DNA from: Casuarina equisetifolia
Lineage: Eukaryota; Streptophyta; Magnoliopsida; Fagales; Casuarinaceae
Direction: 5' to 3'
Length of the DNA stretch: 64,000 bases
Assembly (NCBI GenBank): GCA_028551475.1
Contig: CM052357.1
Span: forward strand, 3,348,001-3,412,000
Shown piece after piece: positions 11,301 to 24,199 of the stretch. The position numbers and the translations under genes were made by a program. Within the stretch, counting starts at the first letter, position 1, and every line of letters starts with the position of its first letter. The notes under the pieces were generated by a model. That model saw nothing but the letters and a program-made list of their open reading frames with translations. It did no database searches and was not told where the DNA came from.

Positions 11301-14300
11301 CTTTCATTAAAAGCGAACAAGCATGTGTGTGGTGAGTGTACTGGCGTTAAAAGCAGAGACCGTTCCTTTGTCTCTAAATGAGACCAAAATCTCTCCGCGA
11401 AATTTGATGTCAGTCACCGCAATTATCATGCACCGAGGCAGACGGTGATTTTACACCTCCGTAGCATCAGCTTTAATGGTACGTGTGTGCAGGTAGTTTC
11501 ACACTTGGGGAAAAATTTTCAAAAGTAAAATTTAAATAAAAAAGATCTTCTAATTTTATTTAGAAAGAAACCAGAAAAAAAAGAAAAAAAAAAGGGAAAT
11601 GGGCATCATGTTGTTAACAACCCACTTAGGCTGAAATGAAAGAAACTAGCGACCAAAGAGTTTACGAACACGGCATTCCACTGCAAATTTTTTAGGGGTT
11701 CCGTTAAACAAAGACTTGCTGACTCAATAAGTGTGCATCTCTTTCTTTGGTATGATGTGTGAAACTTCCAAGCACGTTATTAGACGTCAAGAAACACTTT
11801 CATTAAAGGTAGAGATGGTTTTTAGAGATGCTTGCTGTGTTTTCAATATTCGGTGAGATATGGTGTTGGGTCCTACAGCGCACCTCTAGTGCTACCAAAA
11901 CTAATCCCCTCAAAATCAATGCAATTAAGCTAATCTCTCTGCGAATGTTTTATCTTGTTGCTCTAGTTCAACTTTCATATTTGTCAAGACGATGTAGAGA
12001 TGAAAATACTAAAATGCATGCCATTATTTCTTGGTATACACGGCTCACTCTAGCATTTTTTTTTTTAATCATTTTGGAACCACAAGCCCGAATTTATTGG
12101 GAGCTGATTTCCGTAAATTTCTGTTCAACGTTTTGAAAAAAGAAAAAAGGTGGTGAAAATTCAAATTCTTAAGCTCACAGAGATTTTTGGGACATACTTT
12201 CCTTTGACCTGTTTTTGACTACACAAAGAATTATTTGGTTAAATTAATCCAATTATTCACGACAATTGGAAAGAAATATTGCAAATTTTTCACACTGCTT
12301 TTTTCATAATGAGAAAAGCTTGAGACTTGCTTGTTTGTGGAAATTCTCCGTTAACAAGCCTTGTTTGACAAAAAATAATATGAGCAAGGACTGGTTGAGT
12401 CAATGAGTAAAATTCCTAGACAAAAAGATAGAAAGTGTGTGTCTTTACCTCTTAGTGAAACTTCTAATGAGTACTATTCCTTAGTATAATGTGTGAAACT
12501 TCCAAGCACTTTATTGGATGTCAAGAAAGACTTAAATTAAAAGCAAAGAGGGTTGTTTTCAGTGGAGTCAAAAGTAAAGATACTTCCTTTGTTTTTTAAT
12601 GACAATGAAATCTTGTAGTGAGATATGTTGCTGGGCACTATAGCGCACCACTAGTGCCACCCAGTTAAATTCTCAAAATCAGTGCAACTAAGCTCATCTC
12701 TCTACAATTACTTGCTCTCATTGCTCTTCCAATTCAAGTTGCTTTGGGCTATTCATCACTCTACACCAATAAAATGATGTTTTTTTTTCTTCTCATGATT
12801 AAGAGTTTTTTTTTAATTACCTCAACTTTTGATAGATAAAAAGAACTTTTTATTTACATAATTTTCCAGTAAGCCAAGGTGTGCCAACAGGGTATACCCC
12901 ATTTTTGGTTTGATGTGAAAACTTTGGACCATTTTAATATGTACAGACATAAGGAAGTAACCCTATCTCAAAGTATAGTCACTAACATGCAAAAGTGTAC
13001 CCCATTCTTGATTTGATTTAAGAATTCTGAGCCATCTCAATGTGAAAGGACATAAAGAAGATTTAACAAAGTATAGTCCCCCTGTCAAAATCCACCAAGT
13101 TATTTTCTTTGCACCTAATCCCTTGGCAATGAAGTGAAAAAGTTACGTTGAAGTCAAAAGGGGCACGATTTTTTATGACTATCTACTATGAGTGTGAAAA
13201 TCCCTTCATTATGGACAGGGGGGAGAGGCTTCACTTAGGCAAGAACAAGTTGCTCCTTGCAAATTATTGATATGATGACCGGGAGAATGCTTTGGAGTAC
13301 TAGTTGGAGGGAATCTTCCATCAAAGTTCCTCGCAAGTGAGAAGCCGTGTTTTGCTTGAAGTGTGAAATCATTAAGAAGGACGTAATATAATGAAATGGA
13401 CCTCTCTTTCCTTGGTTGCTTGCGAGAAACTTCGGGCATCTGATTGGAGACATGAAGACTTCCATTAAGGACGTGTGTGGTCCGAGTCGTGGCTAAAAAA
13501 GCACAGACTGTTCCTTTGTCTGTAAAGCGACCGGAATCTTCTGTGAAATTTGATGTATCATGCATCGAGGCAGGCGGTGACATTACACCTCCATAGCATC
13601 AGCTTTACAGATTCCGTTTACTTGTGACGGTGCGTGGAACTTGCGGGCACTTTATTAGACGTCGTAGGCACGGGAAAGACTTTCATAAAAGGCAGATAAG
13701 CTTCATGCCAATGCGTCTTAAGCTTGTCCGTGAAGGCTAGACTCGACCTTTAGACACGTCTTTTAGGATCCGATAAGAAGCAGAGACCGTCTTACAACCC
13801 CAAAAATACTGGTTCCTGATTATGTAGGTCCATTTCGAAAATGGTAAAGTGATTCGAGCCTTACAATTCCAAAAATACTAATTTCGTCTACAACTCTACA
13901 CTGGTTTGGATTATCGAATTCTCAAAATCTACATTGTATGTGCAGCTTCTATCTCTATGTCAAGTTCTACATCTAGAGCCACAGAGAAAACTAAGGGTTC
14001 CATTTTAATCAAAAACCTGGATCATTAGACACATCTTATCAAAGACCTGAAAATGCAAGGTAAATTCTAGTTGACACTTGCGAGTGACCATGGATCAGAA
14101 TAACCCCGCGAAACACAGATACAACACTCATTTGACATTAGCCAATCTTGGTTCAGGTTTGAAACCTTGGTTCGATTTACGTATTTGATCATTAAAACAA
14201 CAGAGTAAAAGCATGGTACAATTTGATTGGTTGTAAGAGACCACCAGTTCTTGTTAGATGGAAAGAAAGATTGCAAGAAAATATTTTGATGTATGATATG

Positions 14301-16816
14301 TGAATTCCAAGCACCTTATTAGACGTCAAAAAAGTCCCACGCAAGCGAGAAACCGTGTTTTGCATCTTGTGTAAAATCATTAGTAAGGGCTTGACATACT
14401 GAAATGGGCCTCTCTTTCCTTGGTTGCATGCGAGAAACTTCCGGCATCTGCTTGTTAAAAGAGAATTCCCACATGCAAGCCAGTCCAACTTTTCGCGTTG
14501 TGAAAAAGTGGTATGAGAAATTTACAATAACTTTCTCCGAGATCATCTATTACCCAACTACTAGGATGCCAAAAATAATATGAGTCAATTAGTATAATTC
14601 CTAGACAAAAAGATTGAAAATCTGTGTCTTTACTTGTCGGTGGAACCCCCATTGAGCACTGCTCCTTAGTACTATGATGTGTGAAACTTCCGAGCACTTT
14701 CTCGGATGTCGAGAAAAACAGAGAGGGCTGCTGTGGGTGTGGTTTGTATAGTGGCGGGCAAAAGCAGAGATGCTTTCCTTGTTTTTCAGTAACACTGAAA
14801 TCTTTCCATGAGATATGGTGTCGGGCAAAATCAATGCTCTCGTTGCTCTTCAAATTCAAGTTGCATCCAGCCATAAATCAAATTGTACATGCTAAATTCT
14901 AGTTGAAACTTACCAACGACCATAGATCAGAATAAACCCACAAAACACGGATACAACACTTACGTGACATTTGTCAATCTTGTTTCAAGTTTAAAACCTT
15001 AGTTCGACTTACATATTCCATAATTAGAAACAATAGAGTAAAAGCATGGTACAATTGGATTGGTTGTAAGAAACCAACAACTCTCGATAAATGGAAAGAT
15101 AGATTGTAAAAAATTTTGTTTGATGTCATTTCCCACCAAGTCAAGGTGTGGCACAAAATTGTATCCCATTCTTGATTTAATGTGAGAACTTTGAGCCATC
15201 TTAATGTGAAAAGATGTAAGTGTACCTCATCTTAAAGTATACTCATTCACATGCAGAAATGTACCTCATTTTTGACTTGATGAAAGAACTTTTGGTCATC
15301 TTAATGTAGAAAGAGAAAAGAAAGTGTACTCCCTCCTAAAGTATAGTCAATAACGTATAGAAGTCTACCCCATCCTTGATTTGATTCAAGAATTTTCGGC
15401 CATCATGTGAAAGGACATAAGGAAGACTTGATAAAATATAGTCTTGACATCAAAATCCACCGAGCTATTTTCTTTGCAACCAATCCCTTAGCGATTAGTG
15501 ACAAAGTTACATTTAAATGAAAAGTGTGAACTATTGGTCCTATATGTCTACTTTAAGTATGAAAATCTTTGCATTATGGAAAGAGGGGAAAGACTTTCAT
15601 TAAAAAGCAAAGAAAGACGTGTGTGGTCCGTGTAGTGGCGGAAGAAGCAGACTGTTCCTTTGTCTGTAGCGAGGCCGAAATCCTCCTGTGAAATTTGATG
15701 TCGGCACTACAATTATCACGCATCGAGGCAGACGGTGATATTACACCTCCAAAGCATCAAAATTAAGGATTACGTTTATTAGACGTCGTAGGCACGGGAA
15801 AGACTTTCATAAAAAGCAGATAAGAAGCAGAGATCTTTAGACACGTCTTTTGGAATCCGATAAGAAGCAGAGACCATCTTACAACACCAAAAATACTGGT
15901 TCCTGATTATGTAGGTCCACCTTCAGTGGCCAATTTCGAAAATAGTAGAGAATGAATCGAGTCTTCCAATTCCAAAAATACTAATTTCAGCTACAATCTG
16001 AACTGGTTTGGATTATCGAATTCCCAAAATCTACATTGTATGTGCCGCTTCTATCTTTATATCAATTCCCAAAATCCAAATAGTTATTAAATGTGTTGTG
16101 AATTTTGTAATTAAACATGAACGTTAGCTATTAGAAATTCAATGTCTGTTCTATATTACTACTATCATAATTTATTATATTCTTTATATATAGAAATATT
16201 ATCTTCTCTAATAAATCAATTTTTAAAGAGAAAATAAATTTCTAATATAGTGATGAGTTATAAACATTCTCACCAGTCCAGTCAATCTACACCAATTAAA
16301 TGATTCTTTTCCATTGATTAACAGTTGATTTTTGATAGTTATAAAAAATTAATTGGGTGTAAGAGACCAATAGTATTTGATAAATAGAAATATAGATTGT
16401 ATGAAATTATGATTGACGCCATTTACCAGCAACCTACTTTTGGCTTATCGAAAGGTTGTCAAAGGAAATTCCCTACAACATCCATTAGCTTCATCCCTTC
16501 AACCACCGGAGACCAAAAAATAACATGAAGAAATACTTGCTAATTTAGTTATTACATTTCTTATATTAAATATAAAAAGATTTGTTGGGTTCATTATTAC
16601 TATCATAGTATCCAAAGACTTAACTAAAAAATTAGCTCAATAACAATACAAATTTATTTTAATTTAAATACATTTTTAATCACATATTTTGATAATGTAG
16701 GATAACTCATTGACATAGGACCGATGTCGGTAGATTCCGGTAATGGTTCCACTTTCATTGCAAATGATGCTAGGCTAGTCCTAACAATTGGAGGTGTCAT
16801 TGCAGTAGGTAGTCCA

Positions 16817-18041
16817 TATTTCGTGAAATTCTATATGCAAGTAAACATGTCGAACAAGTAATATAATGATAAGAAAGATATCGTCCCACAAAGATTGGTG
16901 ATTACTAAACCAACTAATTACTAACGGTGAATAACTCCTAGAATTTATCTAACAAATCCAATGATAGATGGTAGATTAATTAACTAAATATAAGAAAACT
17001 TAATAAAAGAAATATGTTAGAGCATATGACTTCACCATAATTACTAAGTACTAATATTGATTATTTATGCTTGCAAGAGAGATAATATCTATGTGATGGC
17101 GGAATTTTCTAATTTATTTGCTATCCTATGTCTAGGTATAGCAAACCTACTTAGTTCATTAATTCACTATATCTCTATGTGAATTGAAACAAACCAAATG
17201 CATTAGAATCTATGAACATTCCCAGTTTACACCGAAAGCCACACAAATAATATGGTATATTGTCTATCCATATTTAATTTATGGTTACAAATTACAAGAA
17301 TCAATTGCATATCATCTCTTGTCGGTCTCAAACATGCAAATCATATTATTCAAGTGGTAGCTAATCACTTAAAAGCATTAAACACAGTAATATATAACTT
17401 CACATAAACAAAATATCTTGCAAAACATAATAATCATAAGATTCATACTATCATAATTAGGTTACATTGTAGCTCTAACAAAAGTAAACTAAAATATAAA
17501 GAAATAATGAGGAAGAACAATAATAAGAAATAAAGAAGGCATCTTGAATCCAAGAACAAGAAATTTGTCATCCTTTTTGTCTTCTCTTCAAGAAAATCTT
17601 GAATTCTTAGCCTCTTTCTTGAGTTGTGCTCAATTTCGTCATCTCTTTCTTTTGCCTCTTCTCTTCTCTTAAATAGAGTTTAGGTTTAGACCTACCTCCT
17701 ATCCTAGTATAATTGGGTTTTGAACTTCTAAATTAATTAGGATTTGAATTTCTAACATGATTGGGTTTTCTAAATAAATAGAAAACCCAATAACAATAGA
17801 AAATCTAATAACAATCATCCAAAGCTCAAGCCCATCTTGACTCTCTGATCTTGATATTACGATTTTGCCACACAATAAGCATTATGTTCTCCATGTTCAT
17901 TCATTTTCTCCTTGTCTCCCTGTGCTACATAAACAAGATAAAGTTAAGTAAATAAAAAGGAGTTCAAATGTTCTCTCACAATTATTAAAGTTATTTATTG
18001 CCTAAAATAGGTAAAATAACTCTATAAAAATAGAGTTATCA
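16817..18041 (-). mobile_element. Solo-LTR-like insertion (1225 bp) with GTCCA target duplication
   Basis: The insertion is flanked by GTCCA at 16812-16816 and 18042-18046. The paralogous locus near 50103-50107 has one GTCCA and no insert, which gives a natural empty site. Read on the minus strand it begins TGATAACTCTA, consistent with a TG-starting LTR, and ends in ATA instead of CA. A 9-bp inverted repeat (ATAACTCTA at 18016-18024, TAGAGTTAT at 18031-18039) lies at the 5' end of the element. No gag or pol coding is seen. A solo LTR is the simplest reading. A non-autonomous element with a 5-bp TSD is the alternative. Confidence 0.65.
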
Positions 18042-18369
18042 GTCCACCATCCAACAAAACACGAATTGAATTTTGTTATCCGAATAAGTCCAACGAATAA
18101 GATACAAATAGCCCATGCTACAACTGCAGTATAATTAGGAACAAAGGATGCCATGATTAAGTATATACTTGATGAGAAAATTAATAGAAGATAGATTGAT
18201 TGTCCTGTTCACAAGTTGGGAGCATTTAATTAGGAAGATACGGATGGCTGACTATCACATACTTGTATACTGGGAGTCAAGATTGAGACCAACTATTTTA
18301 TTTCGTAAGTTATGTTGATCAGGAATAATACTAACATAATTCTCACCAAACTCTTTATCTTTCGGAATC

Positions 18370-19105
18370 CAATGGAGCTGCAATTTCCTCCCACCCAATT
18401 TGTGTTATCATTACTACAAGACTCTTAGTTAGAATTAGTTGTCTTAAGTCTAGGAGGGCATTTCTTTTCTTGAAAGGTTTCCCAGAAATTTTTTTGGAAA
18501 TTTCCTCCCACTCACTTGCATTCTCGTTACTAGAAGACTCTCGATCACAATTCATTGTTCCAAGTCTAGAAAGAACACTTTTTCTTTTTCTAAAAGGTAT
18601 TCAAGAAAACATTTTGGAAATTTTCTCCCACCAACCTACCAGAAGACAAAGTCATGATGGACTGTTCCAAGTCTAGCGCAAACACTTTCTCCTTTTCACA
18701 AAGGTTTGTCAAAAAGCATCTTGGAAATTTCCTTCCACTAAATTGCATTGTGGTTACCAAAAGACTCCTAGTCATGATTCATTGTTTTAAGTCTAGCAAG
18801 AGCCTTTTATTCGTTTCCTAGAAGGTTTCATGAATGGACATATTACAAATTTTCTCCCACCCACTTGCTTTGTTGTTACTAGAAGACTCTTTCTTCGTCA
18901 TGACTTCCTGTCCAAGTCTAGGGAGAGCACTTTTTATTTTTCTGAAAGCTTTCCCAAGAAACATCTTAGAAATTTCCTTGCCATTCACTTGCATTGTCAG
19001 TAGTAGTAGACTCTTAGTTGTGATTCATTGTAGAAGTCTAGCCAGCACACTTTGTTTTAGAAGGCTTTTCTGAAAACACCTTGGCAATTTCCTCATGTTT
19101 GGATT
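18370..19105. repeat. Minisatellite-like tandem array, ~107-125 bp units, ~6 copies
   Basis: Six diverged units in tandem, each with TTTCCTCCCAC, a CACTTGCATTGT-like stretch, an AGAAGACTC(TTAGTC) stretch, CAAGTCTAG, and an A/T-rich segment ending ATCTTGGAAA. Unit boundaries fall near 18383, 18505, 18620, 18727, 18850 and 18973. A paralogous array with matching units lies at about 50440-51165. Short minus-strand frames through the units are not consistent and I do not call a gene. Confidence 0.7.
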
Positions 19106-20499
19106 GTCGGACCTAGCAAGATTTTGGTTAGGATTTACTGTCTTGCAATCTTCGACTTGTTGAACACCGTTATCGGGAAGACCGGTTTTGCGGTTGTCCA
19201 TCTCGGGCGGAGTCGATCTCCCCTCAGGACTTCGGCTAAGACGTTATGGACAATTCCGAGGACAGTGGAACCTTTACTAAAACACAAGGACAGAAACCTC
19301 AATTTCGTAAACTGTGTCTAAGCTACTTTTTTCATTGTGTGAACAAGTCAAAAGGGGAGAGGGTATTCTTATGCTTCATCTGTGCCATGCCCGGAAGCAA
19401 TCCTTTCATTTGGATAAGTCACTGTTGGTAAATTATATGATTTATAAGATCACGCGAATGCACTCAAATTCAAATGGAAATAATGTAATTGCTCATATCA
19501 TCTTCTCTGGTTGATTAGAGAATAACTGCAGTTCCTGGCCTGAGTACTGATTTTGCGGTGCTTCGTAAACAATGCTAAAAACTTATATAATTCTATACAT
19601 TTGGTTTGAATCTTTTAGAATTATACTCACAAATTAATTCTTCTTTTCAAATCATTTTAGAATTGTGACCTTTTCTAGATCTAATTCCACTATAGCTAGC
19701 TGCTTTAACTTCATGTCAAAAGTTCTAGAAATACTTTTAAAACACATTCCAACATAAATTTGAAACATCAAATTTAATAATAAGTTTCTTTTAGGTATTC
19801 ATACAACACCCATGGAATATGTGAGTGGTGAGCATAGTAAAAATGATACAAAAAATATGTTTTGGATTAATGAGATAATGTCTTTAAAATATGTTTTATC
19901 CAAGTTTTTACACCAAATAAATCTACTGGGAAACTTCCTCGTTTTCAAAATACTTTAGTTTTTTATTTTTTGCTTTTTTTAAGATCATAAAATGAAAGTT
20001 GTGGAAGACAAAGCACGTTAAATTGCCCTGTCGAATTACCAGCTCATGGTTGTTACGTCAATTGTCGCCGTAGAAGGCTAAGAACTTTTTGTAGTGTAGA
20101 GCTATCCATTGGTAGAAGGCATCAAACACAGTTTGGTCCAAAGACTCGAACCCATCATCCACCTATGTACTAGAAAATGACTGAATTTGTAGCCCGTCCC
20201 ACGCTTTGACTCTTAAGGAAGATTCACTTGTAAATACGTGGCAGATTTATTTCGAATTTATCAAATTTTTCTGTGTTCCTCCACCAGTAATGCTATATTT
20301 GTTGTCTAGAGTTTGGATGATATCAACTTTAAATTGTGTTTGTGTTAGTGGAAAAATTGTACTCAAGATCGAACAAACTGCTTACAGAAAATCAAACTCA
20401 AAACTGAACTCTACACCCCCCTTCTTCTTATCTTTATACACATTTCCAACAAATAAACAAAGAAGAAAAACAGAGTGAGACCATACCGTCCTAGAAATT

Positions 20500-20868
20500 G
20501 TAGTGGGCTGGAAAGGCATTTGCAATTGGGCTAAATAAAAAAGGGGGAGATATAGGTCGTAAGTGAGAAAGTTGGCCCAAGTGTGTGTAGAGGGGGGCAT
20601 TTTTGGCAGGATGCGGGGGAAAGGAGGGGTCATTTGAGATCTTTCGTCTTGGTGCTCTCTGCAAATCGTAGGAGAGTCTGTGGCAGTTTAGGTTCCCGTA
20701 TAACGAGCCCCTGTATCCCTTCAGAGTCTATCTCAGACGTTCCACCATTCCGCACACGAGCCGCTATCGCAAGGTGTCCCTTGGGCAGATCCGTTCCAAA
20801 GGGCCCGTTACACGGTCTCGCGCAGCAGAGTAGCAACTCGAGGAGAAGAAGAAGGCTTCCCTGCTACA
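20500..20868. mobile_element. GC-rich 369-bp LTR-like insertion (TGTAG...CTACA)
   Basis: The insert begins TGTAG and ends CTACA, a perfect 5-bp terminal inverted repeat of the TG...CA kind, and is flanked by GAAAT (20495-20499) and GAAAC (20869-20873). Paralogous sites near 53179 and 62229 read straight through GGAAAC without it. Base composition is much more GC-rich than its surroundings. An 117-codon frame that crosses it runs on into the flank and looks fortuitous. Likely a solo LTR of a small LTR retrotransposon. Orientation is unknown. Confidence 0.55.
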
Positions 20869-20929
20869 GAAACGAACCAATAGGTAAGTCGATGTCCACG
20901 TCGGCCTTCCACCATGGCATCTTCATGCC

Positions 20930-22080
20930 ATGTTAGGTCAGCTCCTTTAGCATCTTGCTAATGGGTTCCAGTGAAAAATATGAGATTTATTAATCCCCAT
21001 TCGCCAGCTACATTTTATACCTAATCAATCTATTTACAATTTGACATAAACTGCCGTAAAAATACTTGCAGTATTGTATTGTAAAGAATGATTAAATATT
21101 GGTTTCTCGTTCCAGTTTTCTAGTGCCACGTTCTCTTATAGTCCTGGTCCTCGTGATAAGCTGCAAATTTGGTAGTGGTTTTTGATAAACTATCACTATC
21201 ACTCGGTGCTTTAGTTGGTGGTTTGATTCACCTAGAATTTAGTCCATTCCCTCTCAATCCAATTTAATTAAGAGGTCGCCATTCCACTAAATTCTGATAA
21301 CTTAAGAAATCAAACACCAGGACATACAGTCATGCATACCAAGGCTCACGGCCTTGACACTGACAAGTGCCACGCAGTTGCCAAACAATTTCTCACACAA
21401 GACAAATTTACAAACACTTCAAGGGAAAAACAAACTATTTAGTATACAAACTTAATTTCAATGTTACTCAACTAGCCTATACAACACCTAGCAATGATAC
21501 ATAATGGGTGTTCTCAAGTTTTACTCTCTTTCTTCTTTATATTTGATGCAATGAAAATATATATCAAATACATGTGTTGCACCATATTAGATATAATTTA
21601 AGCTTCTTGCTACAAGTGAATGTGCTAAAGTGTGTTTCAAAGATAATGAAGCACAAAGTTTTCACAGTTTCTTACACTTAAGGTTTCAAAATTTGTTGTC
21701 TCGATAATATATGTGTAAATCAAGCTCAAAGAAAATCAAATAATAAACATTGTGAACAGTGCCCTTGATCTCGTAGTACACATGTTGATTTAAGAAATAG
21801 TCATGATTTAATCACACATTCAATGAGTAATTAAACAATTTCGTAAATACCAAACTTCTTACTTTACAGTTTCAAATCAAACACCCAAAAGCATACACAT
21901 ATTCTTGTTGTCAAAAAATATTTCAACAATAATGGTCACTAAGCAAGAATGAAATAAACCAGAAGCATAAAGTATAACTCAAAAAAGAGATAAAACCAAT
22001 TATGAAGCAATTTCTTTCTTTGCTTTGTATCAAAAAGCTGAACCGAATCATAAAATTTTAGCATATTTGATTTAAACATA
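20930..22080. repeat. Duplicated flank shared with 37.3-38.4 kb
   Basis: Close paralog of about 37320-38390. Shared runs include CACGGCCTTGACACTGACAA near 21349 and TGATGCAATGAAAATATATA near 21545. No gene is recognised. This is the distal part of the 3' flank that accompanies genes B and C. Confidence 0.6.
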
Positions 22081-24110
22081 ACGAGGAGGAAGACCATAAA
22101 GGAAAGACTTCCAGCTACCCTTAAGCACTTAAGAACTATTAATTAAATGTTATGTTATAGTAAAACTCAACAGTAAAATAATTATCACAATGAAAATGAA
22201 AACTAGACTAATATTGATGAATTTTCACTTTGTTATACCAGTAGATAAAACAGAGCACACACTTGTATCCTATCAAATATACTTCATTGATTTAACCAAT
22301 AAACTTATGTTACATGCTTGTATTTCAGTCAATAAAGCAAAAAACAAAGAAAGGTTCCAAATGAGAAGAGATCCTCAAGACTCTTTTGAATCCAAACTTG
22401 GTAGAGAAACACTATGAGCTTGAATGTACTGGACATTCCCCACATTCCACCTCTGCAAAGAACTTGAGTGAACTCTAAAGGATCATGTTAATGGATCATC
22501 TTCGAATCACCCTGGGATGTCACATCCTAACATTGGCTCCCATGATAACACATTATGGATTTCTTCATCCTCCAAAAAAATGAAAATCAAGAAAGAAGAC
22601 ATGAATCACGGTCGTTTAAAGCTATTACACAGCAATAACTTATATTTATTTCAACAATTTGATATATATTTGCTAAAGACTCAGTCTAGTTTCAATTTGT
22701 AAAATGATAGAGTTTATACCAGAAATGAGTAGAGCTTTCTACATCCAAACATGTGGATAAATGCTAATAAGAACAAAGGATAACTCTGGAACATCATTCC
22801 AACACACCTAACGTGTCCTATATTCCTACTCAGACATTATTCAGATTGTTTGTAGCAATTGCAACCCAAGATAGCTCCATCTGCCTAAATCAATCTGCAC
22901 CTTCTGGAGAAAGCCATTACACACACGAACTCCATTTGGCGCAATGGAAGGGACTTCATAAAAACTAAAGGCTAAGAGATGTTTTGGACCATTTTCATGA
23001 TTGTGGTGCTGCTGCTTCTGTGTTATCATGGTGGGAGATACAACTTTCAGAAATCTGTTTGCCATTGGGAAAAGTTGACTTCATACCATTAAAAAGATTC
23101 ACAATGCTACATCAACGTTAATCAACCTCAAGTCACTGTTGAATACAACTGTTGAGTGTTGCATATTTATGAACTTTTAACATTATTTGTTTGAAGATTC
23201 AAACAAATTTAATGTCAAATATTGAGAATAGAAACAGGACTGAGTAAATATAAAATAACACCAAAATAAGAATGAAAAAGATAGAGTATGCTATAAATTA
23301 AAAAAAAAATATGATGATCTTTCTAATGTCACAACTTCTATAATGAAAGTAAATTATTTGTACTAAGCTATTGACACAAGAGAGAAAGGTGACCACAAAA
23401 AAGGATAGAGTTCATACCAGAAAAGAGACCCACCAAACTTTCTAAATGCTAGACAAGTGGAGAAATGCTACTAGAACAGTACATATATCTAAGACCACAG
23501 TCCAACTTCCCCAACGTGTCCCACACTCCTTCAGATTGTTTGCTGCAATTGAAACCTCAAGGTAGCTTCATCCACCCAAATCACCCTGCACTTACCGGAA
23601 AAACACTTATTTTATGACCACACAAAATCCCCTAGGCCCAATGGAAGGGACTTCAGGGGCACTAAAGACTAGCAGAAGTTTTGGACTACCTTCATTGACT
23701 TGAAATTGGTAGAGGCACTGGAGAAGAGTATGATTATTGTGGCATGCAGCTTTTGCATTGTTGTGGTGGGGGGTACAACTTGTAGAAATCTGTATGTCAT
23801 AACAAAACTAACGCCAGTTGTTGATCAGATTTTTTATGCGTTAATTTGTGGTTTCCCACAACTTCCTTTTCAACCAGGAAGCTGTTAAGGATTTCGTAAT
23901 TACTTTTATGATCATTAGTTCCTTAGAACCAAACAAGGGATTTGCTTTTGTGAAGAGCATGCTCTACTTGACTGCCTACAATCAAAAAGATATTGTTAGC
24001 CTGAGAACCCAAACCTACAAGTGTACAATGCTTGCTATTTTTGAAGTGCAATTTAACAAGATATAACGAACACCAGGTTTTATGAACAAACAAGTGAATG
24101 ATCAATATGA
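22080..24110 (-). pseudogene. Decayed TNL 3' end downstream of gene B (two C-JID remnants, tail-exon remnant)
   Basis: Read on the minus strand: a C-JID remnant at about 23800-23520, a second at about 23065-22840, then a trace of the tail exon near 22530-22400 and matching 3' flank to 22080. The second C-JID piece contains a worn ValProSerIleAlaProAsnGlyVal segment corresponding to ValArgArgValGlyLeuAsnGly in the intact genes, followed by TrpSerTyrLeuGly. Stops and frameshifts break both. The same arrangement lies at 38.4-40.4 kb. Confidence 0.55.
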
Positions 24111-24199
24111 ATTTCAACTGCAATTCTATACCAATTTGGATGATCACTCTCTAATCAACATTGCATATGCGTCTTGTATGTGGATTTTCAATTTTATAT

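Larger units (their letters stand above)
8741..16400. repeat. Array of diverged TNL 5'-flank repeats
   Basis: No intact gene is present. The region is made of roughly 0.5-1.1 kb direct repeats derived from TNL upstream sequence. One landmark of the form GTGAAACTTCCGAGCAC...TTATT-GA-GTC recurs near 9400, 10420, 11755, 12490, 13630, 14296 and 14676. Another, TTTTGGAACC followed by a TTTATTGAGAGCTGATTTCC-like stretch, recurs near 8895, 9960 and 12075. A third, around GAGTCAATGAGTACAATTCC, recurs near 9220, 10320, 12395 and 14582. The same units lie directly upstream of genes B, C and D. Frames inside are short and inconsistent. Confidence 0.55.
16400..20930. repeat. Segmental duplication shared with 49.7-53.3 kb
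   Basis: From about 16435 the sequence aligns closely with 49735 onward, up to about 20930, which pairs with about 53230. Breaks in the alignment are the LTR-like insertion at 16817-18041, a deletion of roughly 610 bp here at about 19985 (present in the other copy at about 52045-52655), and the LTR-like insertion at 20500-20868. No protein family is recognised. The stretch 19100-20060 beyond the tandem array contains only short frames. Confidence 0.7.

Noticed and set aside
18355-18775. Short minus-strand frames through the 120-bp tandem array as a repeat protein
   Set aside because: Unit lengths vary and are not multiples of three, so no frame continues across units.
20583-20936. 117-codon Arg/Ser-rich plus-strand frame
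   Set aside because: It starts inside the GC-rich LTR-like insert and runs past its end into flank. Paralogous sites lack it, and composition alone explains the long frame.
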